Assembly: GCF_023078355.1 (NCBI RefSeq)
Contig: NZ_CP095553.1
Location: forward strand, 1-64,000
Source: Gordonia hongkongensis
GTDB taxonomy: Bacteria > Actinomycetota > Actinomycetes > Mycobacteriales > Mycobacteriaceae
DNA length: 64,000 nucleotides
Direction: 5' to 3'
Below are positions 18,205 to 27,101 of this stretch, in pieces (position 1 is the first letter of the stretch; every line of letters starts with the position of its first letter). Under the pieces are notes generated by a model, which was not told the DNA's origin, did not search any database, and saw only the letters and a program-made list of their open reading frames with translations. The position numbers and the translations under genes are program-made.

Positions 18205-18866
18205 CCGCCCGGCCACGCAGTCGTCTCCCCCGCTCGCCTAACCGAACCAGCATGCACGCCGCCTGGTTTCCCGACGTGAGCGCGCCCCAAAGCGAGCTTG
18301 CATCAGGGTCGCGCCGACGGAATCCCGGGTGTTGACACCGGCTTTGGCCAAGGCGTGAGCGTGTCCCGTTTCAGTTACGGTGACACTGGACCGTAGCGGG
18401 ATCGTCCCCGTCAAGGCGCGGGTAGACCCATTCGATGCGAGTCATCTCGCTATCGGGGCTCACGCCGCGATGGGTGGCGCAGAAGAACTCGACAAACTGC
18501 GCTCGCGTCAGCTCCGGAAACCCTTCGGCGACGACATCGGAGGCCGTTGCTCGCCCTGGCCGCAATCGACGACGGCCTGCCGACAAGATCTCGTACCGCT
18601 GTGGCGATCGCGTCTCTACTTGGGGCATCGGTGGGGTTGCCCGCGTACCTGCTGCTGCGTGAGCGCGCCCAACCGCTGGGCGACGAGGGCGGGTGAGCCG
18701 AAGTCGAGCACATCGAGGGCGTCGGTGACTATCTTTCGTCTGTGGTCAGGCAGCTCGACGTATACCTATTTGCGGAGCTGCTCGACGACGCCACCTGTCG
18801 TCGCCGCGTAGTCATCGGCGTTGGCCCGCTCGTCGTCTGTGAACGCCTGCACATCTCCCGGCCCGG
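18205..18866. other. degenerate region inside the composite element
   Basis: No intact gene. It holds an ASCH-like gene fragment on the minus strand (18371-18628, possibly with a remnant of its 5' part to ~18740) and ends at the abrupt start of homology to an alcohol dehydrogenase. It looks like a junction of two former gene blocks. Confidence 0.5.
18371..18628 (-). pseudogene. ASCH-domain protein fragment
   Basis: 85 residues from a possible ATG 18628. The segment SDVVAEGFPELTRAQFVEFF followed by MTRIEWVYPRL matches the C-terminal half of ASCH domains (x-EGF-x-s...T-R-I-E-F). The N-terminal half with the usual G-x-K-T region is missing, so a remnant is likely. Confidence 0.45.
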
Positions 18867-19228
18867 CTTACGTATACGACCAGGTCAAGCAGCAGTTGCG
18901 GCTGCAGTCCGACCGGCCCACCGCCCTCCGAGAGGCGATCTACGCCTGCCGCAAAGGCGGCAGCCTCTTCATCCTCGGAGTCTTCGGCGGGTTCGTCGAC
19001 AAATTCCCGCTCTGTGCGATGGTGAACAAGAGCATGACCGTGCGCGGGGCCCAGCAGCACGGCCATCGCTACATCCCCCAGATCCTGCAGCACATCGCCG
19101 ACGGCGACCTCTCTACCGAGCACCTCGCCACCCACATGATGCCGCTGGACCAAGGACCCCACGGCTACGAGATGTTTAAGTACAAGCAGGACGGCTGCGT
19201 CCGGGCCGTCTTCCAACTCGACCGATGA
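18867..19228 (+). pseudogene. zinc-type alcohol dehydrogenase, C-terminal remnant
   Basis: Homology to FdhA-like zinc dehydrogenases begins abruptly at about YDQVKQQLRLQ and continues to the natural C-terminus (KYKQDGCVRAVFQ). The N-terminal catalytic-zinc domain and the start of the Rossmann domain are absent, so only the end of a ~390-residue enzyme remains. Confidence 0.75.
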
Positions 19229-19325
19229 CCCAAGCAGTAAGCCAGCACCGGTCGCGGACGCGCCGGCCCTTCGAGGATCTCAGCCCACGTCCCACCTCAG
19301 GACAACCAGAAGGAAGTGATCGCGG

Positions 19326-20159
19326 ATGCGACGGATAACGCTGCCGAGCGGGGAGTCCATCCCTGTGCTGGGCCAGGGCACCTGGGGCTGGGGTGAGGAC
19401 CCCGGCCGCCGCGGCGACGAGGTCGCCGCGCTGCACGCCGGCCTCGAGCTGGGCGTGACGCTGGTCGACACCGCCGAGATGTACGCTGACGGCGGCGCGG
19501 AGGAGGTGGTCGGTGAAGCATTGGCGGGTCGCCGCGACGAGGCATTCGTGGTCAGCAAGGTCCTTCCGTCCCACGCCTCCCGTTCCGGCACGATCGCGGC
19601 CTGCGAACGCAGCCTGAAACGCCTGGGCACCGATCGGATCGACCTCTACCTGCTGCACTGGCAGGGCAGGTACCCGCTGCAGGACACCGTCGCGGCCTTC
19701 CAACAGCTCGTCGAGGACGGGAAAATCCGATACTGGGGCGTCAGCAACTTCGACCACCGGGCCCTCGCCGACCTGCAGGACGTGCCGGGCAGCAGCGGGC
19801 TGGCCACGGATCAGGTGCTGTACAACCTGTCGCGGCGAGGACCGGAGTACGACCTCCTGCCGTGGTGCGCCGACCACCAGCTGCCGGTCATGGCGTATTC
19901 GCCGATCGAGCAGGGCCGCATCCTTCACGACACGACGCTGAACGACGTCGCGGCGCGTCACAGCGTCAGCGCCGCGGCGGCGGGCATCGCCTGGGTGCTG
20001 CGCCGCGACTCGCTCTGCACGATCCCCAAGGCGAGCAGCCCGCAGCACGTGCGAGACAACGCCACAGCACTGGACGTGGAGCTGACCCGCGAAGACCTGG
20101 ATGCTCTGGACCGTGCGTTCCCGCCCCCGAGCGGACCGCGACCACTAGAAATGCTGTGA
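19326..20159 (+). CDS. aldo/keto reductase
   Basis: 277 residues forming a complete TIM-barrel AKR. The catalytic tetrad is visible: Asp and Tyr in VDTAEMY, Lys in VVSKVL and His in YLLHWQG. The C-terminal IPKASSPQHVRDN is the NADP-binding loop. It reduces aldehydes or ketones with NADPH; the exact substrate is unknown. ATG 19326 is preceded by GAAGGAAG. It fits an aldehyde-detoxification cargo. Confidence 0.85.
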   Translation: MRRITLPSGESIPVLGQGTWGWGEDPGRRGDEVAALHAGLELGVTLVDTAEMYADGGAEEVVGEALAGRRDEAFVVSKVLPSHASRSGTIAACERSLKRLGTDRIDLYLLHWQGRYPLQDTVAAFQQLVEDGKIRYWGVSNFDHRALADLQDVPGSSGLATDQVLYNLSRRGPEYDLLPWCADHQLPVMAYSPIEQGRILHDTTLNDVAARHSVSAAAAGIAWVLRRDSLCTIPKASSPQHVRDNATALDVELTREDLDALDRAFPPPSGPRPLEML

Positions 20160-20255
20160 CCCTGACCAAGGGCGCAGCCCGGTCGGTCCGGGCAGCGCGG
20201 CAGCACCGTCGGTGAGGGTGGGAGTTGCCGGGCTTGAAAGGGGATGATTTCGCGG

Positions 20256-21428
20256 ATGTCAGAGAACTCTGAGCCGGGCAGCGAGGCCGACGCGCGGGAC
20301 AGCGGCAGCGGGTCGGTGGGCAACCTTGAGCTGTTCTTCGACCTGGTGTTCGTGTACGCCATGGCGCAGCTGACCGAGCTGGTGCGGGACGACGTTTCGT
20401 GGCGGGGTTTCGGTCATGGTGTGCTCGGCCTACTGGCGGTGTGGTGGGCCTGGGTCTGCTACACCTGGCTCACCAACACCTTCACCACGAATCGGGTGGT
20501 ATTTCGCTGCCTGGTCATCGCCGCCATGGCTGCGATGCTGCTGGCCGTAAGCGCACTCCCGACCGCGTTCAGCACCGGAGCCTTCGTCTTCGGGCTTGCC
20601 CTGCTCGCCATCCGCGTCATCCACCTGGTCTTGTTCGTCGTGGACGCCTCCCACGACGACGAACACCTCCGTGCAGGCCTCCTGCGGCTGGCCCCGAGCC
20701 TGCTCATCGCACCAGTCCTGATCGCCGTCGCCGCCGCCTTCCCAGCCCCCTACCGAGAGCTGCTCTGGATCGGCGCAGCCATCATCGACTTCGGCGGACC
20801 CCTGGTCGCCGGGGTCGAGGTTTTCCGGGTAATGCCCTCCTACTTCGTCGAGCGCCACGGCAACATCATCATCATCGCGCTCGGTGAAGCCGTCGTCGGG
20901 CTGGGCACCGGGGCCAGCGAGCACCTGCAGCAACCGGTCGTGCTCGCCGCCGCTGTCCTCGGAGTCCTGATCGCCGCCTCGTTGTGGTGGACCTACTTCG
21001 GTCTGACCGCCGGCGCCGAGCAACGCCTCAAAGACGCCGACGGGCCCGAACGCGCCCGACTGGCCCGCGACGCCTACAGCTACCTCCACCTTCCCCTGGT
21101 CGCCGGGGTCGCCTTCTTCGGCTTCGGCGCCAGCGTGGCGCTCGAGCACGTGTTCGACCCGTTACCGCTGCTGCCGGCCATCGCCCTCAGTGGCGGGGTG
21201 GGTCTGTTCTACGCCGCCGATGTCGCCTACCGATGGCGCGATCACCATCAGCTCGTGCCGGACCGCCTCCTCACGGCGGCCGCATCCCTGCTCATCATCC
21301 CGCCAGCACTGATCATGCCCGCATGGTCAGTGTTGACGGTTCTCACCGCGGTCGGCGCCCTGCGCCTGACGTGCGAACTCGTGCGACGGCCGCGGATCGG
21401 TCCCGCAGCCGCCGGCCAAGTCCACTGA
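20256..21428 (+). CDS. low temperature requirement protein A (LtrA) family membrane protein
   Basis: 390 residues with about ten hydrophobic segments. The N-terminal NLELFFDLVFVYAMAQLTELV is the LtrA signature. Family role is poorly known (named for cold growth in Listeria). ATG 20256 is chosen because AAAGGGG lies 12 bases upstream; ATG 20244 has no room for a ribosome binding site. Last cargo gene before the right IS remnant. Confidence 0.8.
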   Translation: MSENSEPGSEADARDSGSGSVGNLELFFDLVFVYAMAQLTELVRDDVSWRGFGHGVLGLLAVWWAWVCYTWLTNTFTTNRVVFRCLVIAAMAAMLLAVSALPTAFSTGAFVFGLALLAIRVIHLVLFVVDASHDDEHLRAGLLRLAPSLLIAPVLIAVAAAFPAPYRELLWIGAAIIDFGGPLVAGVEVFRVMPSYFVERHGNIIIIALGEAVVGLGTGASEHLQQPVVLAAAVLGVLIAASLWWTYFGLTAGAEQRLKDADGPERARLARDAYSYLHLPLVAGVAFFGFGASVALEHVFDPLPLLPAIALSGGVGLFYAADVAYRWRDHHQLVPDRLLTAAASLLIIPPALIMPAWSVLTVLTAVGALRLTCELVRRPRIGPAAAGQVH

Positions 21429-21523
21429 GGCCGGAACGCCTAGGGCGTGTCTGACAATGAATCCAGGGGTCGGCTGGCACCTTCGAAGACGTGTCCGCGG
21501 TCCCCACTCGCTGAAGCTCCGTG

Positions 21524-22070
21524 CCGCCAACCGGGCGTCGTCCGCGGCTCGCGCGGCCCGTCCCGGGGCTGCGGCCAGCCACGCGTAGAACGAGGACCGG
21601 GCGATCTCGATGACCTCACACAACCGCTTCACGCCGTAGGCGTCCTTGTGGTCCTCGACGAACTGGAAGCGGTTCACCAGTTCGTCTCCGCAGCGAAATA
21701 CTTCGCCGCCTGACGGAGGATGTCCCGCTCCGTCTCGAGCTTGACCTGCTCCGCTCTCGAGACCGCTAACTCGGCTTCCAACCGGATGATCCTCGCCGCC
21801 TGCGACTCCGACCGCACCGACACCGGCGGCGACACCGAACCGGCCGCAGCGGTCCCGGATCCGAGCTTGTCGACCCATTCCTTCAACGCACCACGGGAGA
21901 TCCCCAAATCGGCCGCGATCGCTTTCAGCGTCGCGCCCGGCGTGGACTCGTACAAATCCACCGCACGCTGCCGGAACTCGTCCGTGTAGTTCTTCCTTGC
22001 CATCCCTCAGATTCTCGCTTCCCCAGCATCGTGCTGGAATCAGCGTGTCCAAGATCAGGGGTCAAGCCCC
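21524..22070 (-). mobile_element. IS3-family remnant (complete orfA, truncated orfB)
   Basis: orfA is intact at 21674-22003. orfB begins with NRFQFVEDHKDAYGVKRL but loses homology after DDARLAAR near 21,524. The right end (22070) is kept; the left end is lost. Left boundary approximate. Confidence 0.75.
21674..22003 (-). CDS. IS3-family transposase OrfA
   Basis: 109 residues: helix-turn-helix (TLKAIAADLGISRGALKEWV) and a leucine-rich coiled coil (ARIIRLEAELAVSRAEQVKL), ending in RQAAKYFAAETNW. OrfA binds the IS ends and is fused to OrfB by -1 frameshifting; here orfB is truncated, so the product can only act as a regulator or help other copies. Confidence 0.85.
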   Translation of the reverse strand: MARKNYTDEFRQRAVDLYESTPGATLKAIAADLGISRGALKEWVDKLGSGTAAAGSVSPPVSVRSESQAARIIRLEAELAVSRAEQVKLETERDILRQAAKYFAAETNW

Positions 22071-22346
22071 AACAACCTCATCGAAATAGTTCGCATCGAC
22101 CAACGTCATGGGAACAATCACCGGGCTCGGGGCCTCGCGGACCGCCTGCGCAAGGGTGGCCACGATCCCAGAGCGCCACTGGGGGCGATCTTGAAAGTCG
22201 CCTCGGCTACTGGCTGGCAGCATCTTGTGGATCGCGAATCCTAGAAGCTCAGGATCGGCCACATGTGAAGCTGCGAGCCTACGGCTCAGTTCATGAGCAG
22301 TCTGTGTCTTACCGACTCCAAAAGCGCCATTGATCCAAATGAGCAT
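22071..22346 (-). pseudogene. TmrB-like NTPase, N-terminal half
   Basis: The first 92 residues of a TmrB-type protein from ATG 22346: P-loop GAFGVGKTQTA at residues ~7-17, then the conserved DFQDRPQWR. TmrB binds ATP and confers tunicamycin resistance in Bacillus. The gene is cut after FDEVV by the composite element. The C-terminal half lies at 14,580-14,918. Confidence 0.85.
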
Positions 22347-22554
22347 GCCCTGAAGGCTACCGAGATCGAAATGCGCCCGAGGCCCAGCACTTCGCAGCCA
22401 ACCTTGACTACATCACCTACCGCTCGCCGATCGAGCGCGGATCTGATGGCCGAACCGTCAACACAACGCAACGCAGGTGTTCACTCTTAGATTCAGATCG
22501 CCTCAATCACCTAAGACTGCACAGGAGAGGACGCTGAACGGTTACCCCAGATAA

Positions 22555-23019
22555 ATGTACAACGAACTTGACCACCACCGGGAATCGTCGCTCTACGTTG
22601 ATCTCGTCGCCGATAGTGAGAACCGTTTCGAGCTGCGCTGGCAGTCCCCTCGCCACTCGGTCTACGCCGAGACGACGTCCATGTCCCAGCGTCCCTCACG
22701 GGCGGTCACTCTTCTGCTCGCCCTCGACGCGATTGGCGTCACCTCACTCGCGGGGGTCGAAGCGACGAAGGCCGCCTGGACCAGTTGGTGGGAAGCGCGC
22801 GCCCTCGAGGAGACTCCGCGCGAGATCCGCTGGAAAGATGCCCGCGCGATCAACTCCGAGATCGTCACAGCGTTTCTGGACACCTCCACGGCACCCACCG
22901 AGCAGCACCGAGTGGCCGTCAACTACTGGCTCTTCCCCTTGACCACACTGGATTTCAAGGTGCGCGAGGTGACGGCCAACACCCTCATTGAGAAGCGGAA
23001 GAACCGCGCTTACGGATAA
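22555..23019 (+). CDS. hypothetical protein
   Basis: 154 residues, no family recognised; charged, with Trp-rich segments and no membrane segment. It has no clear ribosome binding site before ATG 22555. It ends 26 bp from the convergent CysH-like gene. The ~200 bp before it contain possible coding remnants but no start. Confidence 0.5.
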   Translation: MYNELDHHRESSLYVDLVADSENRFELRWQSPRHSVYAETTSMSQRPSRAVTLLLALDAIGVTSLAGVEATKAAWTSWWEARALEETPREIRWKDARAINSEIVTAFLDTSTAPTEQHRVAVNYWLFPLTTLDFKVREVTANTLIEKRKNRAYG

Positions 23020-23045
23020 CCACGCATGCGGGCCGCGTTGCGCGC

Positions 23046-23855
23046 TTATCGGTATTCGGCCAGCCTCGGCAGCACCTCGACAAGTCGGTGGTAGATGTCG
23101 GGCCAACCGGCGGCGAGGCGGGTGATGTGGCCGTTGTCCAGGCGGGAGGGGTCGATCATGGCGTTGACCCTGGCGGTGTGGGTATCGGCGCCGAGGGATG
23201 CGAGTGTGGCGTAGAGCGGGTTCGGCGGGATGTTGCGAGCGGCGCTGTACTGCCACACCTGTTCGGTGCTCCAGTTCCAGATAGGCCCGAAGCTGCTGGT
23301 GCCGTCGCCGCGGCGCACCATACCGCGAGGTACGTCGCCGCTGTGGCGGGCGGCCTGGGTGCGGTAGAGGTGGCGGCGGCCGGCGGATTCGTCGGCACGA
23401 ACACCCCACAGGTTGGCCGGCCCGAACACGGCATGCGCACGGGCAGCCGGCGCGGTGATCATTGCCTGGCGCATGTCCACATCGAGGTGCCGGGTCGGCG
23501 CGGTCGGATCGAGGTCGCCGGCCGCGATGAGCAGGGTGAGCAGATCGGGTTCGGTCGGCACCACGTGCAGATTCAGCTCCCACGCGGCGGCGAGAACGGC
23601 GAGGTAGGTGCGGGTTTCGGGGAAGTCCAGGCCGCAGTCGTAGAACACCACCGGCACCGCCGGGTCCACGCGGCGAGCCAGATCGACCACCACGGTGCTG
23701 TCCTTGCCACCCGACCAGGCCACCCACATCCCGCCGTGACGATCGCGATAGTCGGCGATCTGGGCTAGCACCGCGGCACCGTCGGAACGTCGGCCGCGGA
23801 CCGCCCGCAGCGCGGTGAGGTCCAATCCGGGGTCGAGACCATCGCCGCCGGACAT
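23046..23855 (-). CDS. CysH-like PP-loop protein (type IV-B CRISPR-associated)
   Basis: 269 residues with the ATP-pyrophosphatase P-loop SGGKDS at residues 48-53 and a PAPS-reductase-type Rossmann fold. The C-terminal ECGLH-type Cys motif of true PAPS reductases is absent, so sulfate assimilation is unlikely. CysH-like genes are known companions of type IV-B CRISPR-Cas loci, and csf genes lie 3.5-8 kb away on the same strand. It is the last gene of the operon 25860-23046. Function in type IV-B systems is not established; nucleotide activation or RNA/DNA modification is speculative. Confidence 0.8.
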   Translation of the reverse strand: MSGGDGLDPGLDLTALRAVRGRRSDGAAVLAQIADYRDRHGGMWVAWSGGKDSTVVVDLARRVDPAVPVVFYDCGLDFPETRTYLAVLAAAWELNLHVVPTEPDLLTLLIAAGDLDPTAPTRHLDVDMRQAMITAPAARAHAVFGPANLWGVRADESAGRRHLYRTQAARHSGDVPRGMVRRGDGTSSFGPIWNWSTEQVWQYSAARNIPPNPLYATLASLGADTHTARVNAMIDPSRLDNGHITRLAAGWPDIYHRLVEVLPRLAEYR

Positions 23856-23873
23856 CGGTACTGCGGCCCCCTG

Positions 23874-24101
23874 TTACCGCTTGCGGCGGCGGGAGGCGGC
23901 GGTGTTGATGTGCGGCACCTCAGGGGTTTCGTTGTCGGCGGCGGGGTCGCCGGGCTCGACCGAGCGGAAGCTGTTGATACCGAAGCGGATATCGTCGTGC
24001 ACGATCAGCACATCGTTCCACCGGCCACGCCCCAGCGGCTCGCCCTTCTTCTTTCGCGGTGGAATCGGGGGAAGATCTTTGGGTGGGCGGGTAGCAGACA
24101 T
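23874..24101 (-). CDS. small basic protein
   Basis: 75 residues with basic ends (PPRKKKGEP and SRRRKR), no family recognised. ATG 24101 has GGAG 8 bases upstream, overlapping the end of the preceding gene. It lies between the ADP-ribosyltransferase-like and CysH-like genes. Confidence 0.6.
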   Translation of the reverse strand: MSATRPPKDLPPIPPRKKKGEPLGRGRWNDVLIVHDDIRFGINSFRSVEPGDPAADNETPEVPHINTAASRRRKR

Positions 24102-24103
24102 GA

Positions 24104-25111
24104 TCAGGGCTCCTTGGTGTCTCGGGCCGCTGCACGCGCGGCGGCAGCAGCTCGACGGTCGGAAAACAGTCGACGGCCGGTGACCGGCGGCTGGTAGTCG
24201 GGATCGCGTGGGGTGTCGCGCAGCTGCACGACCAGGGCGGAGTCGTGACCTCCGGGGCGGGCATAGTCGGCGTGCTCGTCAATGCCGGCCACCCGCATCC
24301 CCAACCCGCGGGGAAGGATGTGGCTGGTGTCGTTGACACTGTCCGAGCGGCCCAGATACATGCCTCGGGATGTTTCGATCTCCAGGATCACCGTCGACGC
24401 ACCTGAGCCGCCGCCCTCGGCGCGGCGGCGGTCAGCCACCGCAGCAGCTTCGTGCAGGGTGTGAGTGGCCATCGTGTACTGGTCAAACGAGATCCGCGCC
24501 CCGGGCTGCAACGTGGCCGGCACATCACGACGACGGGTGACCGCGGTGTCGGTGGGCAGCTCGACGACCGCGTACACCACATGCCCACGGCCGCTGTCGC
24601 GTTCGTAGCTTTGGATCAGCCGGTCCAGGCGTTGCACCGAGCGGCGATCACGCTCGGGCAACTGTTGGGCGTCACCGGTCGCTGCACGCAGCGACGAGTT
24701 CAGATGCTTCCACCGCTGCGGATCACGGACCGCCCAACTCATCTCACGTATCTGGCTCTGCGGGGCGGTCTCATGGACGCGACGTTTGGCCGCAGAGCGG
24801 TCTTTGCGTTGCCGCGAGGACAGATCGCTGCGGAACTCCCCGCGAGCGGGCAGCTGCCGCCGTTTGCGGTCATCATCGACGCTCGAGGTGTCGCGGGGGA
24901 ACGCGCGATCACGATCGCGGGCCGCACGGTTGCGGGAGGTGTCGTCCTCGACGACCCGATCAGATAGGTCGGCGCCGATACGGGTCTGTTCCATCGCGTC
25001 GTAGAACTTCTCGGCCACCAGACCCGCGGACTTGATCGCCGCGTCGTCGACCGGCCCGGCCTCGAGGTCGATGACCCCGTGCCCGGTGTAGGCCGTCCGC
25101 GTGGAACTCAC
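24104..25111 (-). CDS. putative ADP-ribosyltransferase-fold protein
   Basis: 335 residues. The N-terminal ~150 residues are charged. The C-terminal half has the order of an ADP-ribosyltransferase domain: VVYAVVELP near the first strand, GARISFDQYTMATHT at the S-T-S position, and ILEIETSRGMYLGR with DTSHILPRGLGMRVAGI at the E-x-E/pGt position. The canonical Arg and Glu are not clear (His in place of Glu), so activity is doubtful. GTG 25111 follows the stop of the HTH gene by 6 bp. Confidence 0.45.
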   Translation of the reverse strand: MSSTRTAYTGHGVIDLEAGPVDDAAIKSAGLVAEKFYDAMEQTRIGADLSDRVVEDDTSRNRAARDRDRAFPRDTSSVDDDRKRRQLPARGEFRSDLSSRQRKDRSAAKRRVHETAPQSQIREMSWAVRDPQRWKHLNSSLRAATGDAQQLPERDRRSVQRLDRLIQSYERDSGRGHVVYAVVELPTDTAVTRRRDVPATLQPGARISFDQYTMATHTLHEAAAVADRRRAEGGGSGASTVILEIETSRGMYLGRSDSVNDTSHILPRGLGMRVAGIDEHADYARPGGHDSALVVQLRDTPRDPDYQPPVTGRRLFSDRRAAAAARAAARDTKEP

Positions 25112-25116
25112 GACAC

Positions 25117-25860
25117 TCAGCTTGGCAGAAACACCAGCCGCGCGCCGTCAACGCCGGCCGCGGCGCGCGCGGCGCACACCTGGTGGGTGGGCAACGGAAG
25201 CTGCTCGCGCGCCGGCCACTGGCGATCCATCTGCTCATCGGTGGCACACACCCACACGATCGGGTCGTCCGGATCGATGTCGGCGGCGAGTTCATCGATG
25301 TGTGCGCGCACCGCCGCGGCGATCTCGGCGATGTCGGCCAGCACCGACGCCGGCGCGGGACGGTCGCCGAACATCCAGTACTGCACGCCACGTTTGCGAA
25401 CATCGAACCAGCGCTGCATCTGCCCCAGGCCGATCCCGCAGGCTGCGGTCACGCACAGCAGCCACGCCTGGCGTTCGGTGCCGTCGACGTCGCGGCGCAC
25501 GACCGTCGCCGTCGGCACCGCCATCGCCGCACGGCCGGCGCACACCCGATGTACTCCTTCGAGGCGGATACGCCCATCGGTCTGCGCGACGACGACGTCG
25601 TTGCCGGCGAACGTGGTGATCGTCCCCGTGGTGGCGACGTCTTCGATCAGGCGGACCGTCTCCGCGGCCGCGGCCGCGGTGATCTCCTCGAGCAGCTCAT
25701 CAACGGTGTCGGGGACCGGCAGTCGTCCCGACTCCCATCCGGCAACGCTGCCCGCCGGCATACCGGCGAGCTGCTCGAGATCGGCTTCACGCAAACCCAC
25801 CGCCAGGCGGGCGCACCGCGCGTGTGCTGCATCAACTGTGCTCATCATTAGCGCCGTCAT
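25117..25860 (-). CDS. putative DNA-binding protein, first gene of the CysH-like operon
   Basis: 247 residues. Residues ~12-60 (AVGLREADLEQLAGMPAGS...WESGRLPVPDTV) form a XRE-like helix-turn-helix. The remainder is not recognised. ATG 25860 has AAAGGA seven bases upstream and a GAGAC-type leader hairpin 31-46 bases upstream. It probably regulates its operon. Confidence 0.6.
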   Translation of the reverse strand: MTALMMSTVDAAHARCARLAVGLREADLEQLAGMPAGSVAGWESGRLPVPDTVDELLEEITAAAAAETVRLIEDVATTGTITTFAGNDVVVAQTDGRIRLEGVHRVCAGRAAMAVPTATVVRRDVDGTERQAWLLCVTAACGIGLGQMQRWFDVRKRGVQYWMFGDRPAPASVLADIAEIAAAVRAHIDELAADIDPDDPIVWVCATDEQMDRQWPAREQLPLPTHQVCAARAAAGVDGARLVFLPS

Positions 25861-25890
25861 CGACGCGTCCTTTCAACTGTGCGTGGACCA

Positions 25891-25906
25891 GAGACCCTTG
25901 TGTCTC
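25891..25906 (-). promoter_or_regulatory. GAGAC-loop-GTCTC leader hairpin, CysH-operon copy
   Basis: Minus-strand GAGACACAAGGGTCTC: same stem as the cassettes at 1.8-7.8 kb with a variant loop (ACAAGG). The cassette box and terminator are absent here, so only the hairpin is shared. Confidence 0.6.
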
Positions 25907-25985
25907 ATCCATCTGCGGCTTCACTCTACGTCACCAGCCCTCGTCTCTTCGACTGTGAATCCGCGCCGGTCCTACCGAAGATCCA

Positions 25986-27101
25986 TCAGCGGTACCCGAG
26001 CGGGCCCAACGCCCTACGGTTTCTACGAATGTGGGCGTGGTGGTAGGTACGGGCTACCGCCACTTTCCAGAAGTCGGGAGGGACGCCCGTCGGCGGCTCG
26101 GGTACGGGTGGTTCTGGTTCCGTGGTTGGGCGGAGGTCCGGGTATCTGATCGGGTTGCGGAGGACGAGGTGCAACGATCGGGACTCGAGCCCTTGGTCAG
26201 TGACCACCCAATCATCATCGAGGCGTTCAATCATGCGCCCGGTGAACCACGGACTGGCATCTTTTCTCGTCGTAATAGCCTGTTCCAGAGCAGTTCTCAG
26301 GCTTCGAAACACTGTCGATGCCGAAACTATGGACACAGTGCTGTTCATACCTTCCCGAGTCAGCTCGGCAGCCAGCGCGTCTAGCATGCCGCTCGGGGTT
26401 TCATCTCGTTCCCACATCACCCCGGCCGACTTGTTGCCAGCCGACACAGTCATGTAGAAGACAGGCTCGGCATCGTCAAAGCCGAAGCCGGGCGGCTCAG
26501 ATGCTCGGGCGAAGTTTGACAGGTGAACTGTGATCCGTGGCGCGTCCACGTCGACGTCTTCGGTGAGTGGTGCGGTGATCTCGCGGTCTGCGACAGCGTT
26601 GAGATCGGCGGCCTCGCGCACAACGGACTCCAACACGTCCCAGCTCGGCCGCTCTCCCAACTCGGCGAGTATCTCGGCGCGTTGGGATTCCCGCCGATCG
26701 CGACGCTGTTTCAGCTGGTCGTCGATCTCGTCGAGGCGTTGAGCGAGGTGCGCGGCGTTCTCCCGGAGATCTCTGGTCCCCTCTTCGACAGCTGCCGTGG
26801 CACCCTCCGCCGCGGCAACACGAACGCGCTGGACGATCTTGCGTTCGATCCAAATCAGCACTCCCGCCAGCAGCACAGTCATGCCACCAGCAGCGACCGT
26901 GCTGGCCAAGATACCCTGCCACTCCCCGAACTTCTCACCGAACATCAGCGGTAACGCACACCCCGCTGTGGCGACACCCAGCCCAACCGTGAACACGACA
27001 ACGGCCCAGCCCCAACGCAATCGGTCAGCGGGCTCACCGTCACCCGCCGACGCCGGTCCACTCCTCGGTGGAACCGTGCCATCGTTCTCCGTCACGCGCA
27101 C
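25986..27101 (-). CDS. membrane protein with coiled coil, unknown function
   Basis: 371 residues. Two membrane segments (about 31-53 and 65-84) are followed by a coiled coil (~90-145) and a cytoplasmic domain of ~220 residues that I do not recognise. It lies between csf3 and the CysH-like operon on the same strand. It could be a membrane-tethered accessory of the locus, or unrelated cargo. Confidence 0.6.
   Translation of the reverse strand: MRVTENDGTVPPRSGPASAGDGEPADRLRWGWAVVVFTVGLGVATAGCALPLMFGEKFGEWQGILASTVAAGGMTVLLAGVLIWIERKIVQRVRVAAAEGATAAVEEGTRDLRENAAHLAQRLDEIDDQLKQRRDRRESQRAEILAELGERPSWDVLESVVREAADLNAVADREITAPLTEDVDVDAPRITVHLSNFARASEPPGFGFDDAEPVFYMTVSAGNKSAGVMWERDETPSGMLDALAAELTREGMNSTVSIVSASTVFRSLRTALEQAITTRKDASPWFTGRMIERLDDDWVVTDQGLESRSLHLVLRNPIRYPDLRPTTEPEPPVPEPPTGVPPDFWKVAVARTYHHAHIRRNRRALGPLGYR

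Larger units (their letters stand above)
14919..22070. mobile_element. 7.15 kb composite element bounded by IS3-family sequences
   Basis: Left end GGGCCTTGACCCC (14919) and right end GGGGTCAAGCCCC (22070) are inverted repeats, flanked by AAC on both sides (14916-14918 and 22071-22073), a 3-bp duplication typical of IS3-family insertion. The two IS remnants are in the same orientation and share an apparently identical ~215 bp (15565-15779 and 21856-22070). The cargo is aldehyde/alcohol redox genes and an AraC regulator. It sits in a TmrB-like gene. Confidence 0.85.

Noticed and set aside
23046..23855. A genuine PAPS reductase of sulfate assimilation
   Set aside because: The PP-loop is present but the C-terminal catalytic Cys motif and neighbouring cys genes are absent, while csf genes are close.
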